A stretch of DNA of 64,000 nucleotides from NCBI GenBank assembly GCA_047967505.1, contig CM106539.1. One strand, given 5' to 3'. The translations under genes and the position numbers were made by a program. Under the pieces are notes generated by a model. The model saw nothing but the letters and a program-made list of their open reading frames with translations. It had not been told where the DNA came from and made no database searches. This stretch comes from Dipteris shenzhenensis (Eukaryota; Polypodiophyta; Polypodiopsida; Gleicheniales). Positions 43,471-55,380 of the stretch are shown here, piece by piece. How positions within the stretch are numbered: position 1 is the first letter of the stretch; the number at the start of each line of letters is the position of its first letter.

Positions 43471-45931
43471 GGTGAAAAAAATGTACTCAAAAAGTGTCCT
43501 AAAAATCTCTGTATGAATCAACTGCAAATACACCGAAGATGCCAAGTGAAATCTCTTTACCGTCGGTGAAGATAGAACTACAGTATATAAAATCTAATAT
43601 GTGTTACAAGGCTTGTGGCAATGATGCCGAGAATAGCCAAGAGGCTTTACAAGGCTGAGATGATGTGCACAATGCCATGAGATAGCCAAATAGGCTTTAC
43701 AATGGTGGCATGTGTGTGTGAAATCAAGTGTTATCTGCCCACTGAATCAATCTACAATGCCTCTGAACTCTGAAGTCTGCTCACTGAACTGATGAACGTA
43801 AGGTTTCAAGTAATGTAATGATGTGAAATCGGATGTGAGCATATGGACTGACTCCGAGTAGGTACTAGTCGGGAATTTCGGGCATGGCTTAGATTGGCAA
43901 CTTGGGGAAATTCAAAGCTTCCCCTCTATGGCGATCTAGTCTACTCTGATCTAGATCTAAACCAACCGTCGATCGATGAAAGAACAGCAAATAATTCCTT
44001 TTCTTTTGTTCTTTTTAAGTGCTGGGTCAGATGCATCGATATAGAGGCAAATGTGAGTGAAGGAAGTGGTTTTGTTGGCGAGGCTCAAATGTGAGCATAA
44101 CTTGTGCTGAAATGTGTGCCTGATGTGACGAGCGCGTAGAGCACAAAAAAACGAGCGACTTTCCTTTTTGGAGCGCCCTCAAATTCTTCCTGAATCAAGA
44201 GATATGACTTGATCTAGGTGGAGGGGCAAAAGGAGTGCAAATGGTGCTCAATGATGACGTGTCACTATGTATCACATGCAGTGATGATGTGGCACTGTGC
44301 CTAGCAAGAGGTGTGCTAGTGAAGCTCTGTGCTGAGGTGGCAAGAGTGTGCACATGCAGTGTGTGCATAGTGTGCCTGGCAAGGGACTGTGCCTGCAGGG
44401 GTAAGTGCTGAGGTGGCACAGATGATGTTAGCAAGGTGACGTGGCATTGATGACATGGCACTAATGACGTGTCCTTGATGACATGACATAGGTGATGTGG
44501 CTGATGATGTGTCACTGATGACGTGGTAGGATGATATGTCTGTGCTGACGTGGTAGTCGATGGTGATGTGGTAGAATGACGTAGCGTTGATGATGTGGCA
44601 GCTGAGCTGGCAAGGTGCTGATGTGGCAAGATGAGCTTATGTGGCAATCATGCCACGTGTCAAAAATTATTAGTCTTATCTACCACGTGGCAGATAGGAT
44701 GACATGGCGAACTAATGACGTGGCAATTGTGGCTAAGGCTATCTGCCACGTGTTGCTATGTCGCTTCATGAAATCTTTTGAAGATTCTGACAGAATCTAG
44801 GAATATTTCATCTTCGTATCCATCGAGGCCGTCGTTGGAGATCATGCGTGAGCTATCGGTTGTTCAATCATGATTGGAGAAGTCGACGATAAGTGCTTTG
44901 TTTGAAGATAGGAGGCCTGTGGAGTCGCTTCAAAGGTGCTGGCTATTGAAGGAGCGTTGGGTGCCGAGAGCCCTGAGAGGAGCTTTGGAGGTCGTGCATT
45001 CGGTGGAGTCGTCCCGGGCTAACCTCATGTAGGTCTGTAGAGCAGTGCGTTGGAGTTTCGTTGTCTCCAGTTCCAGCCTTAGGTGAAGGTCGTTGCAGCC
45101 TTGCAGACTAGTGTGAGCTTGGAGCTCCTTCCCTCGGTTGGAGGAGCCTTCGGTAGGCCGGCCATTTAGGCTTGCTGGAGCAGCTATGGCTCTATTGGCG
45201 AGCAGCCCGTTGGCTGTGTGGCAGAGTTACGGTAGGGAAGGCACGTCGCTATGGAGCTGCCTGCAGTATTGTTGCAATTGTAGATGGAGCTATAGGCTCG
45301 CATACGCAGATCTTCCGCGGCCCGCAGATCTTGATTGTGTGAACCAGCAACAAGGCCATCATTGGCCTCCATTGGCATCTCATTGCGGCTCTAAACTTTA
45401 GTCTCCTTGTGCCATGGAGCTCCTGTTGATCTGTGAAGCTATCCGCTATCTATAGTGGGCGTTGCTCGTAGATGATGGAGCCGAGGTCGTTTGAGTAGAT
45501 GGAGGCAGATTTCATCAAGCCTGCGTATGAAGCATGCTTTACTTTGACTTGTGAGGAGTAGGATAGGAGTCCTGATAGGAGTCCTAGCTAGATTTAACAG
45601 AGTCTCAAAATGCAGTTGCTAGATTGTGAAGCTTGGGCCTTCACTTCAACAACTCATTAGAGAGATTTCCACAAGCAGCTCCCTCAAGTTGAAATGGATT
45701 CTCTCAAAACCTCTCATGGAGCAAAATCTCTCTCTTCCTCTCAAGCAAGAAGAAGACACTCACTTTCTTTCTCACAAAACCTTTCAAGACCTCTCAATCA
45801 ATGGAAGTCTCTCTCTCTCTCATGGATGGAACTTTCTCACAATAAAGCAGAAGTTCTCTCAACGGAAGAGAACACTTGATCTCACAATCTCTCTCACACT
45901 CTCAAGAATCACAATGCCTCAGCGGAAGGCA
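43471..45931 (-). other. 2.5-kb leader of element E
   Basis: No coding frame is credible between the primer site and gag. It includes the bZIP-like motif array (44230-44760) and a CTC/TCTC-rich purine-pyrimidine stretch (45680-45900). The length is large for a Copia leader, so captured host sequence is possible; none was recognised. Confidence 0.6.
44230..44760 (-). repeat. Degenerate tandem array of tgacgtggca-like words
   Basis: Words of the form tgatgacgtggca, gatgatgtggca and gacatggca recur every 12-25 bp, more than 20 times. The best form, TGACGTGGC, is the plant bZIP hybrid C-box/G-box. The array lies inside the leader of element E. Confidence 0.75.
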
Positions 45932-45950
45932 GAACCATGCTTTGATACCA
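45932..45950 (-). promoter_or_regulatory. Primer binding site of element E (tRNA-Met type)
   Basis: On the minus strand the sequence TGGTATCAAAGCATGGTTC directly follows the 5' LTR end TTGTCA. TGGTATCA is the classic plant Copia tRNA-Met primer start. Confidence 0.9.
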
Positions 45951-46239
45951 TGACAAAATATGAAGAGGGGAGAGGAGAAGAGTGGAGATGAGAAGAGAGG
46001 GGAGAGGAGAAGAGTGGAGATGAGGAGAGAGGGCACAGCTAGAGAGCACACCACAAATGACTAACTGTACACTAGATTTAGTTGAAAAAATGGAATATAT
46101 ACAAACCCTCTTAGGGTTAGGGTTAGGGGATCTAACCCTTTCCTTTATAGCACTCTATAAGGTTAGTGCTATGCACATATGATCATGTGATGGTGCTATG
46201 CACACATGATCACATGATGTTGAGCGTGAACTCTCAACA
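45951..46239 (-). repeat. 5' LTR of element E
   Basis: The segment is 289 bp and nearly identical to 38848-39130, apart from an extra GGTTAG (in agggttagggttagggg near 46115) and about seven substitutions. It is bounded by the primer site and the GAGAG duplication. Confidence 0.95.
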
Positions 46240-46244
46240 GAGAG

Positions 46245-46583
46245 AAGTAAGGAGTCTCACTTGCAGCTTTCTCACATACACAATGGGGGAATACACACAA
46301 AGGTGGAGGCTGAAAACAGTTTTCCTCTTCTTAGTTGTGAAAGCCAAAAGAACTCTCTCTAAGTACAAAAGGAATAGGTGAACCCTATATGTGGGTCTCA
46401 AAACAAACTCAGCTAACCTAGGTGGCATACTACCTGAGCCACTAACTAGAGTACATAAAGATAGCTGTCATCTAGCTATTATTCATGGGCAGTGTACCAA
46501 CCGCATCTGCAGCTAACAAGTCGGTGACATAAATGCACAACGATCACCCTGGCATATCATGAGTGGAGCTCGATATCTCAACA
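46245..46583 (-). repeat. Rest of the element F 3' LTR
   Basis: The segment continues the LTR begun at 38829-38847 and matches 51381-51718 at about 95%. It ends CTCAACA before a polypurine tract at 46584-46598 (minus strand GAGCTCGAGGGGGAG). Confidence 0.92.
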
Positions 46584-46599
46584 CTCCCCCTCGAGCTCT

Positions 46600-48110
46600 T
46601 CCTACACACCAAGAAGGTCTTTGAACTTGCGCAGCTTCTCTGCACCCAATGCCTTCGTGAATATGTCAGCTACCTGATCCTCTGTGCTGACATAAACTAG
46701 ATCAATAAAACCTACTAAAACCTTCTCCTACACATAGTGATAATGCACCTCAATGTGCTTTGTTCTAGCATGATAGACTGGGTTATTTGCCAAGTGTATA
46801 CTACTCATCTTGTCACAATAAATGACAACTGGCCCATCTGTAGACTGATGCATATCATAAAGTAGCTTATGCAACCAAGTTGCCTCACATGCAGCCATTG
46901 TTGCACCCCTGTACTCAGCCTCTATGCTTGACAAGGCAACTGTAGGCTGTTTCTTGCTGTTCCAAGTGACCGCAGCACTCCCAAAAGAGAACACATATCC
47001 ATTAGCCAACCCAATCAGCATCAGTGTATCCATGCAACTGTATCTGAACCCCAGTCTCATAAAATAGTCCATACTGTAATGTGGACTTCATATACCTCAA
47101 TATGCATCTAGCCACATCCAAATGCAGTTTCCTTGGAGCCTACATCAACTGACTTACCAACCTAATAGCATAGCTCAAATCTGGCCTAGTAATAGTCATA
47201 TAAATCAAACTTCCTACTATACGTCTGTACATAGTAGGGTCTTCCAAAAGCTCACCTGCATTTGCACTCAACTTCACATTCTGCTCCAAAGGAACTGAAA
47301 TAGGCTTACAGCCTATCATCCCATATTTGGACAGCATGTCCAATCCATACTGCCTCTGCAAGAGCCATATCCCACTTGTGGATCTAATCACCTCAATGCC
47401 CAAGAAGTAACGTAGCTCTCCCAAATCCTTCATCTCAAACTTTTGCTTCAATAGCATTTTCACATGAAGGATATCTTCATCACTATCACCTGTGATGATC
47501 AAATCATCAACATAAATGACAAGTGGCATAATGCCTTTCTCTATTTTTCTCACATAAAGTGAGAAATTTGCCTTTGAAATCTAAAAGCCAATAGTGACAA
47601 GATACTCTCCTATCTTGTCAGACCATGCTCTGGGTGCTTGCTTCAAGCCATACAAACTTTCTTCAACCTGCAAACAAACTCAGGATGAGCATCATGAACA
47701 TAACCTGGTGGCTGCTCCATATAGACCTCTTCTTGCAAATCACCATGCAAGAAGGCATTCTTTACATCCATCTGATCTAAAGACCACCCCTTTGATGCAG
47801 CCATAGCAATGACTGCTCTTATGGTTGCCATACTTGCAACTGAACTGAATGTTTCTTCATAATCAATGCCATATGTCTGTGCATACCCCTTGACAACTAA
47901 TCTTGCCTTGTATCTATTCACAGAACCATCTGCATTGTGCTTCACCTTATAAACCCACTTGCAGCCAATTGCATTCTTGTCTTTAGGCAAAGGCACCAAT
48001 TCCCATGTAGCATTTGCTTCCAAGGCATCCATTTCTTCATCCATGGCTTTCTCCCATTTTTCTTTTCCCATGGCTTGCAAAAGAAGTGGGTTCTGGTTCA
48101 TGTATCACTT
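46600..48110 (-). pseudogene. Copia RT and RNase H of element F
   Basis: Pieces in Copia order: 48101-47643 with RT start ([40 protein letters not shown]); 47553-47140 with the catalytic IYVDDLIITG and MKDLGELRYFLGIEV; 47072-46728 with RNase H (SLSSIEAEYRGA or similar; YCDKMSSIHLANNP; RTKHIEVHYHYV). After a stop at 46728 the conserved ending (DQVADIFTKAL) is still readable to about 46640. Several stops and shifts separate the pieces. It is a dead relative of the polymerase of element G. Confidence 0.85.
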
Positions 48111-48339
48111 TGACCATATAGGCATAGTGATTGGCTATAAATCCATCATATTTCAGCCTATCCATAGGATACCTAGTTCTGTTAGACCTGCGCAAAATAG
48201 GTTGTCCCTGGTCTTCCTTACTCCAGGTGTAACAACAGAAGGAATACCCAACTCATCATCAAGGTTTTGTTCTGAGCCACTGGGTTCACCATCCACATAA
48301 GAATAACTTGCATTCACATCAACCGTGGGCTGATCTACT

Positions 48340-49620
48340 TCCTCTTTTTCTTTTCATGATACTTGCATACCACTATCTACATTGATTTGAGGAGATCCTC
48401 TTGATCTCAATCTGCCTGTCCATGGTGAAGTATGTGAACCACTGCTAGAGGACACTATAGGTCCACTAATATTATGTGATTGCTACTATGAATTCTTTGC
48501 AGCATTACCATTTTGTGCATCTACATTGTCAGTCACATTTATTGGTTTATACCAATTGCTCATCTCATCAAAAACAACATCTTTGCCCACTGTACACTTA
48601 CGAGTAGAAGGGTTATAGCATCTATACCCTTTCTACTGTAGAGAATAACCAATAAACATGCACCTTACAGCTTTTGGATCCACCAAGTTGGATCTCAACT
48701 CATCTGGCACATGAACATGGGCAATGCAACCAAAAACTTTGAAATGAGAAATATATGGTTTCCTACCAGTATACCTCTCGTCTAGCATCATGCCATGTAT
48801 TGCTATAGTGGGAGTCCTATTCATTATGTAGACTGTTGTAGCAACTGCTTCAGCCCAATAATAATCTACCAGGTCTTTTTCATTGAGCATGGCACGAGAT
48901 ACCTCTCCAATATGCATGTTTTTCCTTTCTGCAAGTCCATTTTGCTATGGGGTATGACTGCATGAATATTGCTGCTTTATGCCATGCTCCTGTAGGAACT
49001 GTGCAAACTTATTTGAGAGGTACTCCCCCCCTCCATCTGACCTTAGGCAATTTATTTGCAAGCATGTTTCTTTGTCAACCATAGCTTTAAAAGCTTTGAA
49101 ATGCCCAAACACTTCACTTTTCTTTTTCATAAAATACATGCAAACTTTTCTGCTATAGTCATCAATAAAAGTGACAAAATAATGACAACCTCCAAAAGAT
49201 GCAGCTTTAGTAGTCCACACATAAGAGTGGATTAATTCCAATGGCCTCTTACTCTCTTGAACATGTCTAGGAAATTGTTTCCTTTCCTATTTTTCAAATC
49301 GACAGGCTTCACATACCTTATGCATTTCTGCAACCTTCAAATTAGGCAATCCTGCAACAATATTTTGGGCCTACATTAATTTAAGTCAATGTACATTAAC
49401 ATGACCAAGTTTATGCCAGATATCAATATTTGCAACTACACCGGTCCCATGTGCAAACATTGCTACACTCAATTCAGGCATGTCCGCATCCAACGTAAAC
49501 ATCTTGCCCTTTTTCTTCCCTTTTGCTATCAAGCGACCTTTATTTTTCATATCCATGAGCATTAAATTTGATGTGCAAGCCCTGCTCAACCATTTGACGA
49601 ACGGAAACTAGGTTCTTGGT
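48340..49620 (-). pseudogene. Copia integrase of element F
   Basis: The pieces cover the pre-integrase segment (49589-49386, MFTLDADMPELSVAMFAHG; DIWHKLGHVNVH), the core (49241-48945, FGGCHYFVTFIDDYSRKVCM; CLRSDGGGEYLS), and the C-terminal part (48917-48633, AMLNEKDLVDYYWAEAVATT; FKVFGCIAHVHVP). Stops at the joins show it is not translatable as one protein. The first Asp, second Asp and the region of the third acidic residue can be placed. Confidence 0.82.
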
Positions 49621-50817
49621 GATATTTGGGACATGAAATACATCAGACAGGTATTTCTTTTTCCCATCTTGCATAGACAAAGGAATTTTACCAATCTGCA
49701 CAATAGGATGTGCAGTATCATCACCAGTCTCCACAAATCCTAGTCTTTCCATTTTCCTTGCATCCTGCATCCATTCTGCATGACCTGTCATGTGGTTTGA
49801 CACACTTGAGTCAACATATGACACAACATTGCTTTCTTCTGTACTTGTCACTGCACCATAAACAGATGCTCACTTCTATCATCACTCTGTCTACTAAAGG
49901 ATGCATAATTGCCTTGCTGCAATTTTCTAGTCATGATGTCATTCTACTTTTTATAGCAGTCTTTAACCATATGACCCATTTTACCACAGTAGTAGCATTC
50001 AACATTGTTGTTTACATTTTGGCCTCTTTGCCATCCACCATGACCTCTTTGGCTCCCCCTACCTCTAAAGTTACCACGTCCTCCTCCATAGGACTAGTTT
50101 TCTTGAATTTGCTGCATATTCTGATTTTTGCCATGGAAGATTGGCATGCTCTACCTCTACCTCTACCTCTTCGACCATTTGAGTAGAAGACAGTTTCTTT
50201 TGAAGTTTCTCCTGAAGAAGATGCACCACCATTTCTTTGCTCTTCAGAAATTACAAGAGCAATCAACTCCTCAAAATCAGGAAATTTTTCACGAACAGCA
50301 ATGGATGTCTGGAATTGTGCATAATCCTTTCCTAGACCATTCAAGGTCACAGAAACTAAATCATCATCTTCCACTCATGACCCAATGGAAGCAAGTGCAT
50401 CTGCAATCTTCTTCACCTTCATGTGGTAGTCATTGATGCTCATATTTTCTCTCTATATATTATGCAATTCCTACTTGAGCTGCATTTTCCTGGCCTGCGT
50501 ATTTGTGCTATACATTTTTGTCAAAGTATCCCATGCCTCCTTCGGCGTGCTGCATCTTGAATATGCACAATCATAAAATCTAAAATACTAATAGATAGCC
50601 AGTACATAACTTTTCTAGCTGTCTCATGCCATCCTTTAAATGCCTGTAGCTCCTGTTCATTGGGAACATTAGGAATAACTAGTTCTTGTTCAGCTCCAAT
50701 AATAAACTCCCAATATCCTTTTCCCTTAAAAAAGTTCATCATTCTAAACTTCCATGCTTGGAAGTTGTTCTTGTCAAGCTTTTCAGTGACAACCTGTGAA
50801 AGAGCATCAGACGCCAT
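49540..50817 (-). pseudogene. Copia gag and protease of element F
   Basis: Gag starts at 50817 (MASDALSQVVTEKLDKNNFQAWKFRM), the usual beginning of this Copia group, followed by a broken gag core. The middle (50374-50012) ends in Arg/Gly-rich RNA-binding sequence, and a CYYCGKMGH-type knuckle can be read in the next frame near 49990. Protease is at 49851-49700 (SYVDSSVSNHMTGHAEWM; the usual SGAS is SSVS). Several stops and shifts interrupt it. Element G carries a close relative of the same region. Confidence 0.8.
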
Positions 50818-51343
50818 TATAGAACACTACAAAAATGTTCTGTCACTACAAAAAACACAACTTCTGCCTCACAAGGCAAATCTACAAAACTGACGAAAGT
50901 GGTATTTGACCACAGAGTCACTTCCTAGTGACGATTATGCATCAACAAGAAACAAGAATGATTCTGTCACTCCCAATATCTCTGCACGTAGGCATACGAT
51001 GCAATTTCTGTGGTAACTTTTCACCGAGCTATGGAACAGTGGTCGCACAACAAAAACAGGGCACTTTCTTGAGTGGCTACGAAAAACTTCCGCCACCAAA
51101 ATGGGCCTGAAAATGGCCTCAAATCAAAAAAATAATGTCACCAAGGGCTTTGCCTATGCTCGCAACATATATTACCCTCTTGCCACACCGCGAAGGGTGT
51201 CCCAATCTGAGATAGTGCACTCTTGCACTTTTCGGCTGTGCTACCTGCAGAGATTTGCTCCCAAACTCGAAACAGGACAGCAACACTGATCCTCTTACTA
51301 AGACATCACGAACTTGGTTTGCTTTCTTAAGCTCCTTACTAGA

Positions 51344-51361
51344 AACTGAGATCTGATACCA
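51344..51361 (-). promoter_or_regulatory. Primer binding site of element F
   Basis: On the minus strand, TGGTATCAGATCTCAGTT follows the LTR directly. It is a tRNA-Met-type Copia site. Confidence 0.9.
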
Positions 51362-51718
51362 TGTGAAGAGAGTGGGAGAGAAGTAAGGAGTCTCACTTGT
51401 AGCTTTCTCACATACACAATGGGGGAATACACACAAAGGTGGAGGTTGAAAACAGTTTTCCTCTTCTTAGCTGTGAAAGCCAAAGAACTCTCTCTAAGTA
51501 CAAAAGGAATAGGTGAACCCTATATGTGGGTCTCAAACCAAACTCAGCTAACCTAGGTGCCATACTAACTGAGCCACTAACTAGAGTACATAAAGATAGG
51601 TGTCATCCAGCTATTATTCATGGGCGGTGTACCAACTGCATCTGCAGCTAACAAGTTGATGACATAAATGCACAATGGTCACCTTGGCATATCACGAGTG
51701 GAGCTCGATATCTCAACA
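51362..51718 (-). repeat. 5' LTR of element F
   Basis: The segment is 357 bp from tgtgaagagagtggg to ctcaaca, bounded by the primer site and the CATAC duplication. Element G has a related LTR on the plus strand at 61306-61658. Confidence 0.93.
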
Positions 51719-51723
51719 CATAC

Positions 51724-53090
51724 ACCCTTACTATGCACTAATTTGCTAACAATGTGGTGCATATATAGTGTCTCCTGTAGGGTTTCTCTCATAAGTTGTG
51801 AAGTTGCCTTCTTAGCACTCCTTTGTATCCATAGGATTGAATACATATAAGATAGAATGATAGTAAGTTAGCAACCTCATGAACGTCCCTCTATGAAGCC
51901 TCTTGCAATCACCAGGTATTTTGTGTGAATTCTCGTAACATTGTGATTAGGAAGAATGATGAGTGCCCTACATCTAAAGGGGTGGTCTCGTGAATTAGTG
52001 GAGGTGAAAGGGTGACATCCATGATGAGTGAATCTTATTAATAGCTACCTTAGCTACCCCATAATAATCCCTCATTGCACATTGGATTAGTAACATGCCA
52101 TCTATGCATGATATGCTTTATGTCAGAGAATGGCCTCAAACCTTCCACTCCTGGCTACTTGTCAATCTTGAAATCCTGCCTCAAATTTCAGATCTAGTCC
52201 AGAGCTTGGTGGTGCACCACCATGTAGGATCTGGAAGATCCCTCCAATCAGATTGTACTTTTATATATGATGAACATTTATTATGAAGAGATCAGAGAAA
52301 GCCAACGGTTTGATTTTAGAGTAAATGCACCTCCAAAGTAGGAACCTCTATGGCATTTCTAAATTTCTAAAAAACCTCCCTGAAAAGGGGTAACTTTTAA
52401 TGTTAGGAAAATGTCATCCGATTCAGGTATCCTTTGGTAGGTATACCCTCTATGACCACTAATACTTTTATCCAAATGGGCTTGGTCTGATCCATCATGG
52501 TGTCCATGTGGCAAAGCCTCCAAATGGGACTTGTCATGCTGCCTTGTGTACATGAGGCTTCCAATCTTGAATGTTATGAAATATTATTATGCAAGGAAAT
52601 TATGCTTAATGAAATGTTCAAATACGTGAAATAAAAGCCTAATGCATGTACTTCAACCCTACATATAGTTTTATGCTATACCTTATTCCTTGGTTGCACA
52701 ATTTAGGCTCAAATTGTCATAGCAACCTAAGTTATGCATGCAACCATCCAAACCATACTACTAGCGCTAAATGCACATCAATGCCATGAAAATTCAATAT
52801 TGTATGTACTGAATTGATCATTTGGGGATGTGAACCACATCAATTCCTCCCTTATCAAGCTTTATTCTTCCCACAACATCAATAAGATGGAAAACTTCTT
52901 AGAAAGCTGAGCAACTGCTTGTGAAGGCAACTTGCCCACAAAGTAAAAGTCTTGTGGCCCTCTTCTAGTGGCCTTGCCTAGCTAAGGGTATAGAACTTAG
53001 GCTTGACTCAAGGGCCAAGAAATGAAGAGTGGGCCATGATTAAACTAGAGATGCTAAGCTAATAACTTAAAAACCTAAGAGGGGGATGGT
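51724..53090. other. Gene-free stretch right of the Copia nest
   Basis: No recognised frame, RNA gene or repeat was seen. It was contiguous with 38828 before element F inserted. Confidence 0.4.
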
Positions 53091-53965
53091 CGAGAAAGAG
53101 GGTTAACTCTTGAGATTGAGAGGGGAGGGATGATCGATAGAGAGAACACTGAGAGCAGAGGGGGGAATGTGAGAGAGAACGTTGAGAGGGGAAAAGCACA
53201 AAGGGGAAAGGGATGATCCCTTGATGTGGGCCACAACTTATAGGTTGCCACTCAAGGTTGGTGTGCCATGCAGCCAGTGTGGCATCCCATATAGCCGCAC
53301 CCATGGTTGCTCCTATGTAGCATACTTTCCTCTTGTATAGCTACCCACATGGCTTCCTCTTATTACTTTCCAAGTAGAAAAATATTCAACACTTGTATGC
53401 AAAGGGGAGCACCCTAAATTCTACAAATTTGCTAGATTTTATGTAAGGGAACCATCTTGCTGAAAAATTTGCTATTGAATTACAATGGCAAGGTCGAAGG
53501 ACTCTATCTTGCAACCCATATGGTAGCACTCACAGATCACAACATGGTTCCTCTCTTATTGCAAAATAAGTCCAGATAACAATAGCCCTCATGGATGCCT
53601 CCTCTTCACTATGGTACTTTCGACCAGGTCTAAAGCATATAAAATCTCCTTCTTGGACGCCAGGGCTTTCTTGCACAGCTTGTAGCTTGGCATCTAGAAG
53701 TCAAAGCTAGTCTAGCATGTAGCCCACATGGCAGCTCATATAGCTACTCTTTTGTCTCTTTTGTAACATACATCTGCCTCTGATTTGTCTCCATATGCTG
53801 CTCATATGGCCCCTTCGATAAGCCACAAATGCCTTCTCCCAAATCTACCCATGTAACATAATACTTCTATCCATAGGACTTTCAACTTATTCCTTTCCAT
53901 GCTTCCCCAATGTCCTCATATAGAGATTCATAGGTGAGGAAGTGTTAAAACACAACATTCCAACA
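53091..53965 (-). repeat. Possible LTR of a decayed minus-strand element
   Basis: On the minus strand a purine tract GTGAGAGGAG abuts TGTTGGAATGTTGTG at 53965. This is the usual polypurine-tract/LTR start arrangement. GA-rich sequence at 53085-53210 would lie toward its other end. The far boundary is unknown and no coding remnant is visible to the right. Confidence 0.4.
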
Positions 53966-54056
53966 CTCCTCTCACTGAGCCATTCAGGTCTAGCACCCAC
54001 TTTTTTAGGGAGAAAATTGCTCCATTTTCTCCTTCAAAATGAGCTCAAATTGCTAT

Positions 54057-54195
54057 CTCAAAGAGTTTGAAGGAATCCTTAATATTTGATCCTCATATCT
54101 GCAGCTCCTACTCCTCCAAGTCCAACTCAAAGAGTTCAAATGAATCCTTAATATTTGGTCCTCATATCTGTGGCTCTTTCTTGAGCTGCCCCTTG
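54057..54195. repeat. Tandem duplication of a 69-bp unit
   Basis: Two direct copies of ctcaaagagtt...gaatccttaatattt...cctcatatctg...gctc are offset by 69 bp (54057 and 54126) with several differences. Confidence 0.75.
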
Positions 54196-54479
54196 ATCTG
54201 CAATTGATTTGAAAGTTGTTTATTTTAGTTATCCTCATATCAATACCTTGTATGTTGTTTTAGAAGATAGAATCATTGGCTTGTTTAGAACACCTCTTTG
54301 TTTAACATTGCTCAATTTGCAACTCGTGTTTGAGAAATTTCACCCTTTTTTTTTTAGCATATGAAGATCAAGCTTTTCCCTTCTTCAACTACCATGGACA
54401 TAGTGGCTAAATGAGCTATCTACAAGCCAATATTAATTGAAAGATGTGCTGAGATTTTCTAGCAAAAGTCCTTTCTCAC

Positions 54480-55380
54480 TCCAAAAAAATTAGAGTTGGC
54501 AATGTTGTGGTTCTTGCACAAGAAAAGGATGGTGGAGACATGCAAGTAGAACTATCAAGTATACTTGATGGTGTACCAGGAAAATGCTACAATGTTTTGG
54601 AGAGCTATGTTCCTAATAAGCAATCCCCATTACATCAATTGTTTCAAGGTGCTCCATCATTTGAAGATGATACTTGTAACAAGTTAGCAAAAGATTTGGG
54701 AAATAAAAGAAAATCCTGTCCATACTCATTGATGTATACTGATTGAGGATTTTTTATAGCTTCACACATAGATACCGTGTGCTCTATGTCTTGGATGCTT
54801 CTGGTCTAAGGTTTGAAGATATGGCATTTTTTGAATCCCCATGCTGATCATAACTTAGATGCATGGGCAGCTTGCATGTGTTTTGGAGATGGACCAATGC
54901 CTTCATTAGACTACTCATTCCAGGCTAAGGTTGAATCTTTGGTAATTGTTCCTCCTTGCTGGCCACATTCAGTTATCATGAATGAGAGAAGCATTGGCAT
55001 TATAGGACAAGTCATAACACATGAGAGTCTATTTCAAGTTCACATAATGTGGGACAAAGTCACTATCATCTAATGATAGTGATAGAGTTTTACTCTATAG
55101 GTCAATGGTCCCTATGTTCGTAAGCTGATTTGGCTTTGGGACAATTCGTGAGTATGAAAGGGATTTGTTATGCATAAATGACTACATCTCCCCATTAGTG
55201 CAAAGCCATGTAGATGATCTTCATTCGTTGAAAGCTATCTCATTGTTAGAGGTTGGAAAGGCATTACAAGTGAAAGGAAGAGGAAAAAAGAGATGCACAA
55301 ACTTTGGTAAACAAGTGCAAGGAACTTGTAAATTTGTAGATGTAATCATGATCCCACCAAACCTTATAGTATGTAGGTGA
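54480..55380 (+). pseudogene. Unrecognised broken coding remnant
   Basis: Three plus-strand frames (54507-54746, 54813-55073, 55165-55380) have coding-like composition: LSSILDGVPGKCYNVLESYV; DAWAACMCFGDGPMPSLDYS; SHVDDLHSLKAISLLEVGKA. They follow each other with short gaps and stops, as if one gene had decayed. No domain was recognised. It may be a captured host gene or an unknown transposon protein. Confidence 0.3.

Larger units (their letters stand above)
38848..46239 (-). mobile_element. Complete Copia element E nested in the LTR of element F
   Basis: The element is 7.4 kb with two LTRs (38848-39130; 45951-46239), flanked by a GAGAG duplication (38843-38847; 46240-46244). A primer site (45932-45950) and polypurine tract (39131-39145) are in the expected places. 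The LTRs differ by about seven substitutions and one 6-bp insertion, so it is a fairly recent insertion. Coding regions are Copia order but carry several stops and shifts. Confidence 0.95.
38829..51718 (-). mobile_element. Copia element F, split by element E
   Basis: The element is flanked by CATAC at 38824-38828 and 51719-51723. Its right (5') LTR is 51362-51718. Its left (3') LTR is in two parts, 38829-38847 and 46245-46583, because element E inserted into it. Without E and the extra 5 bp it is about 5.5 kb. By eye the two LTRs differ at roughly 17-18 of 358 positions. The gag, protease, integrase, RT and RNase H remnants are in Copia order on the minus strand. Confidence 0.92.
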
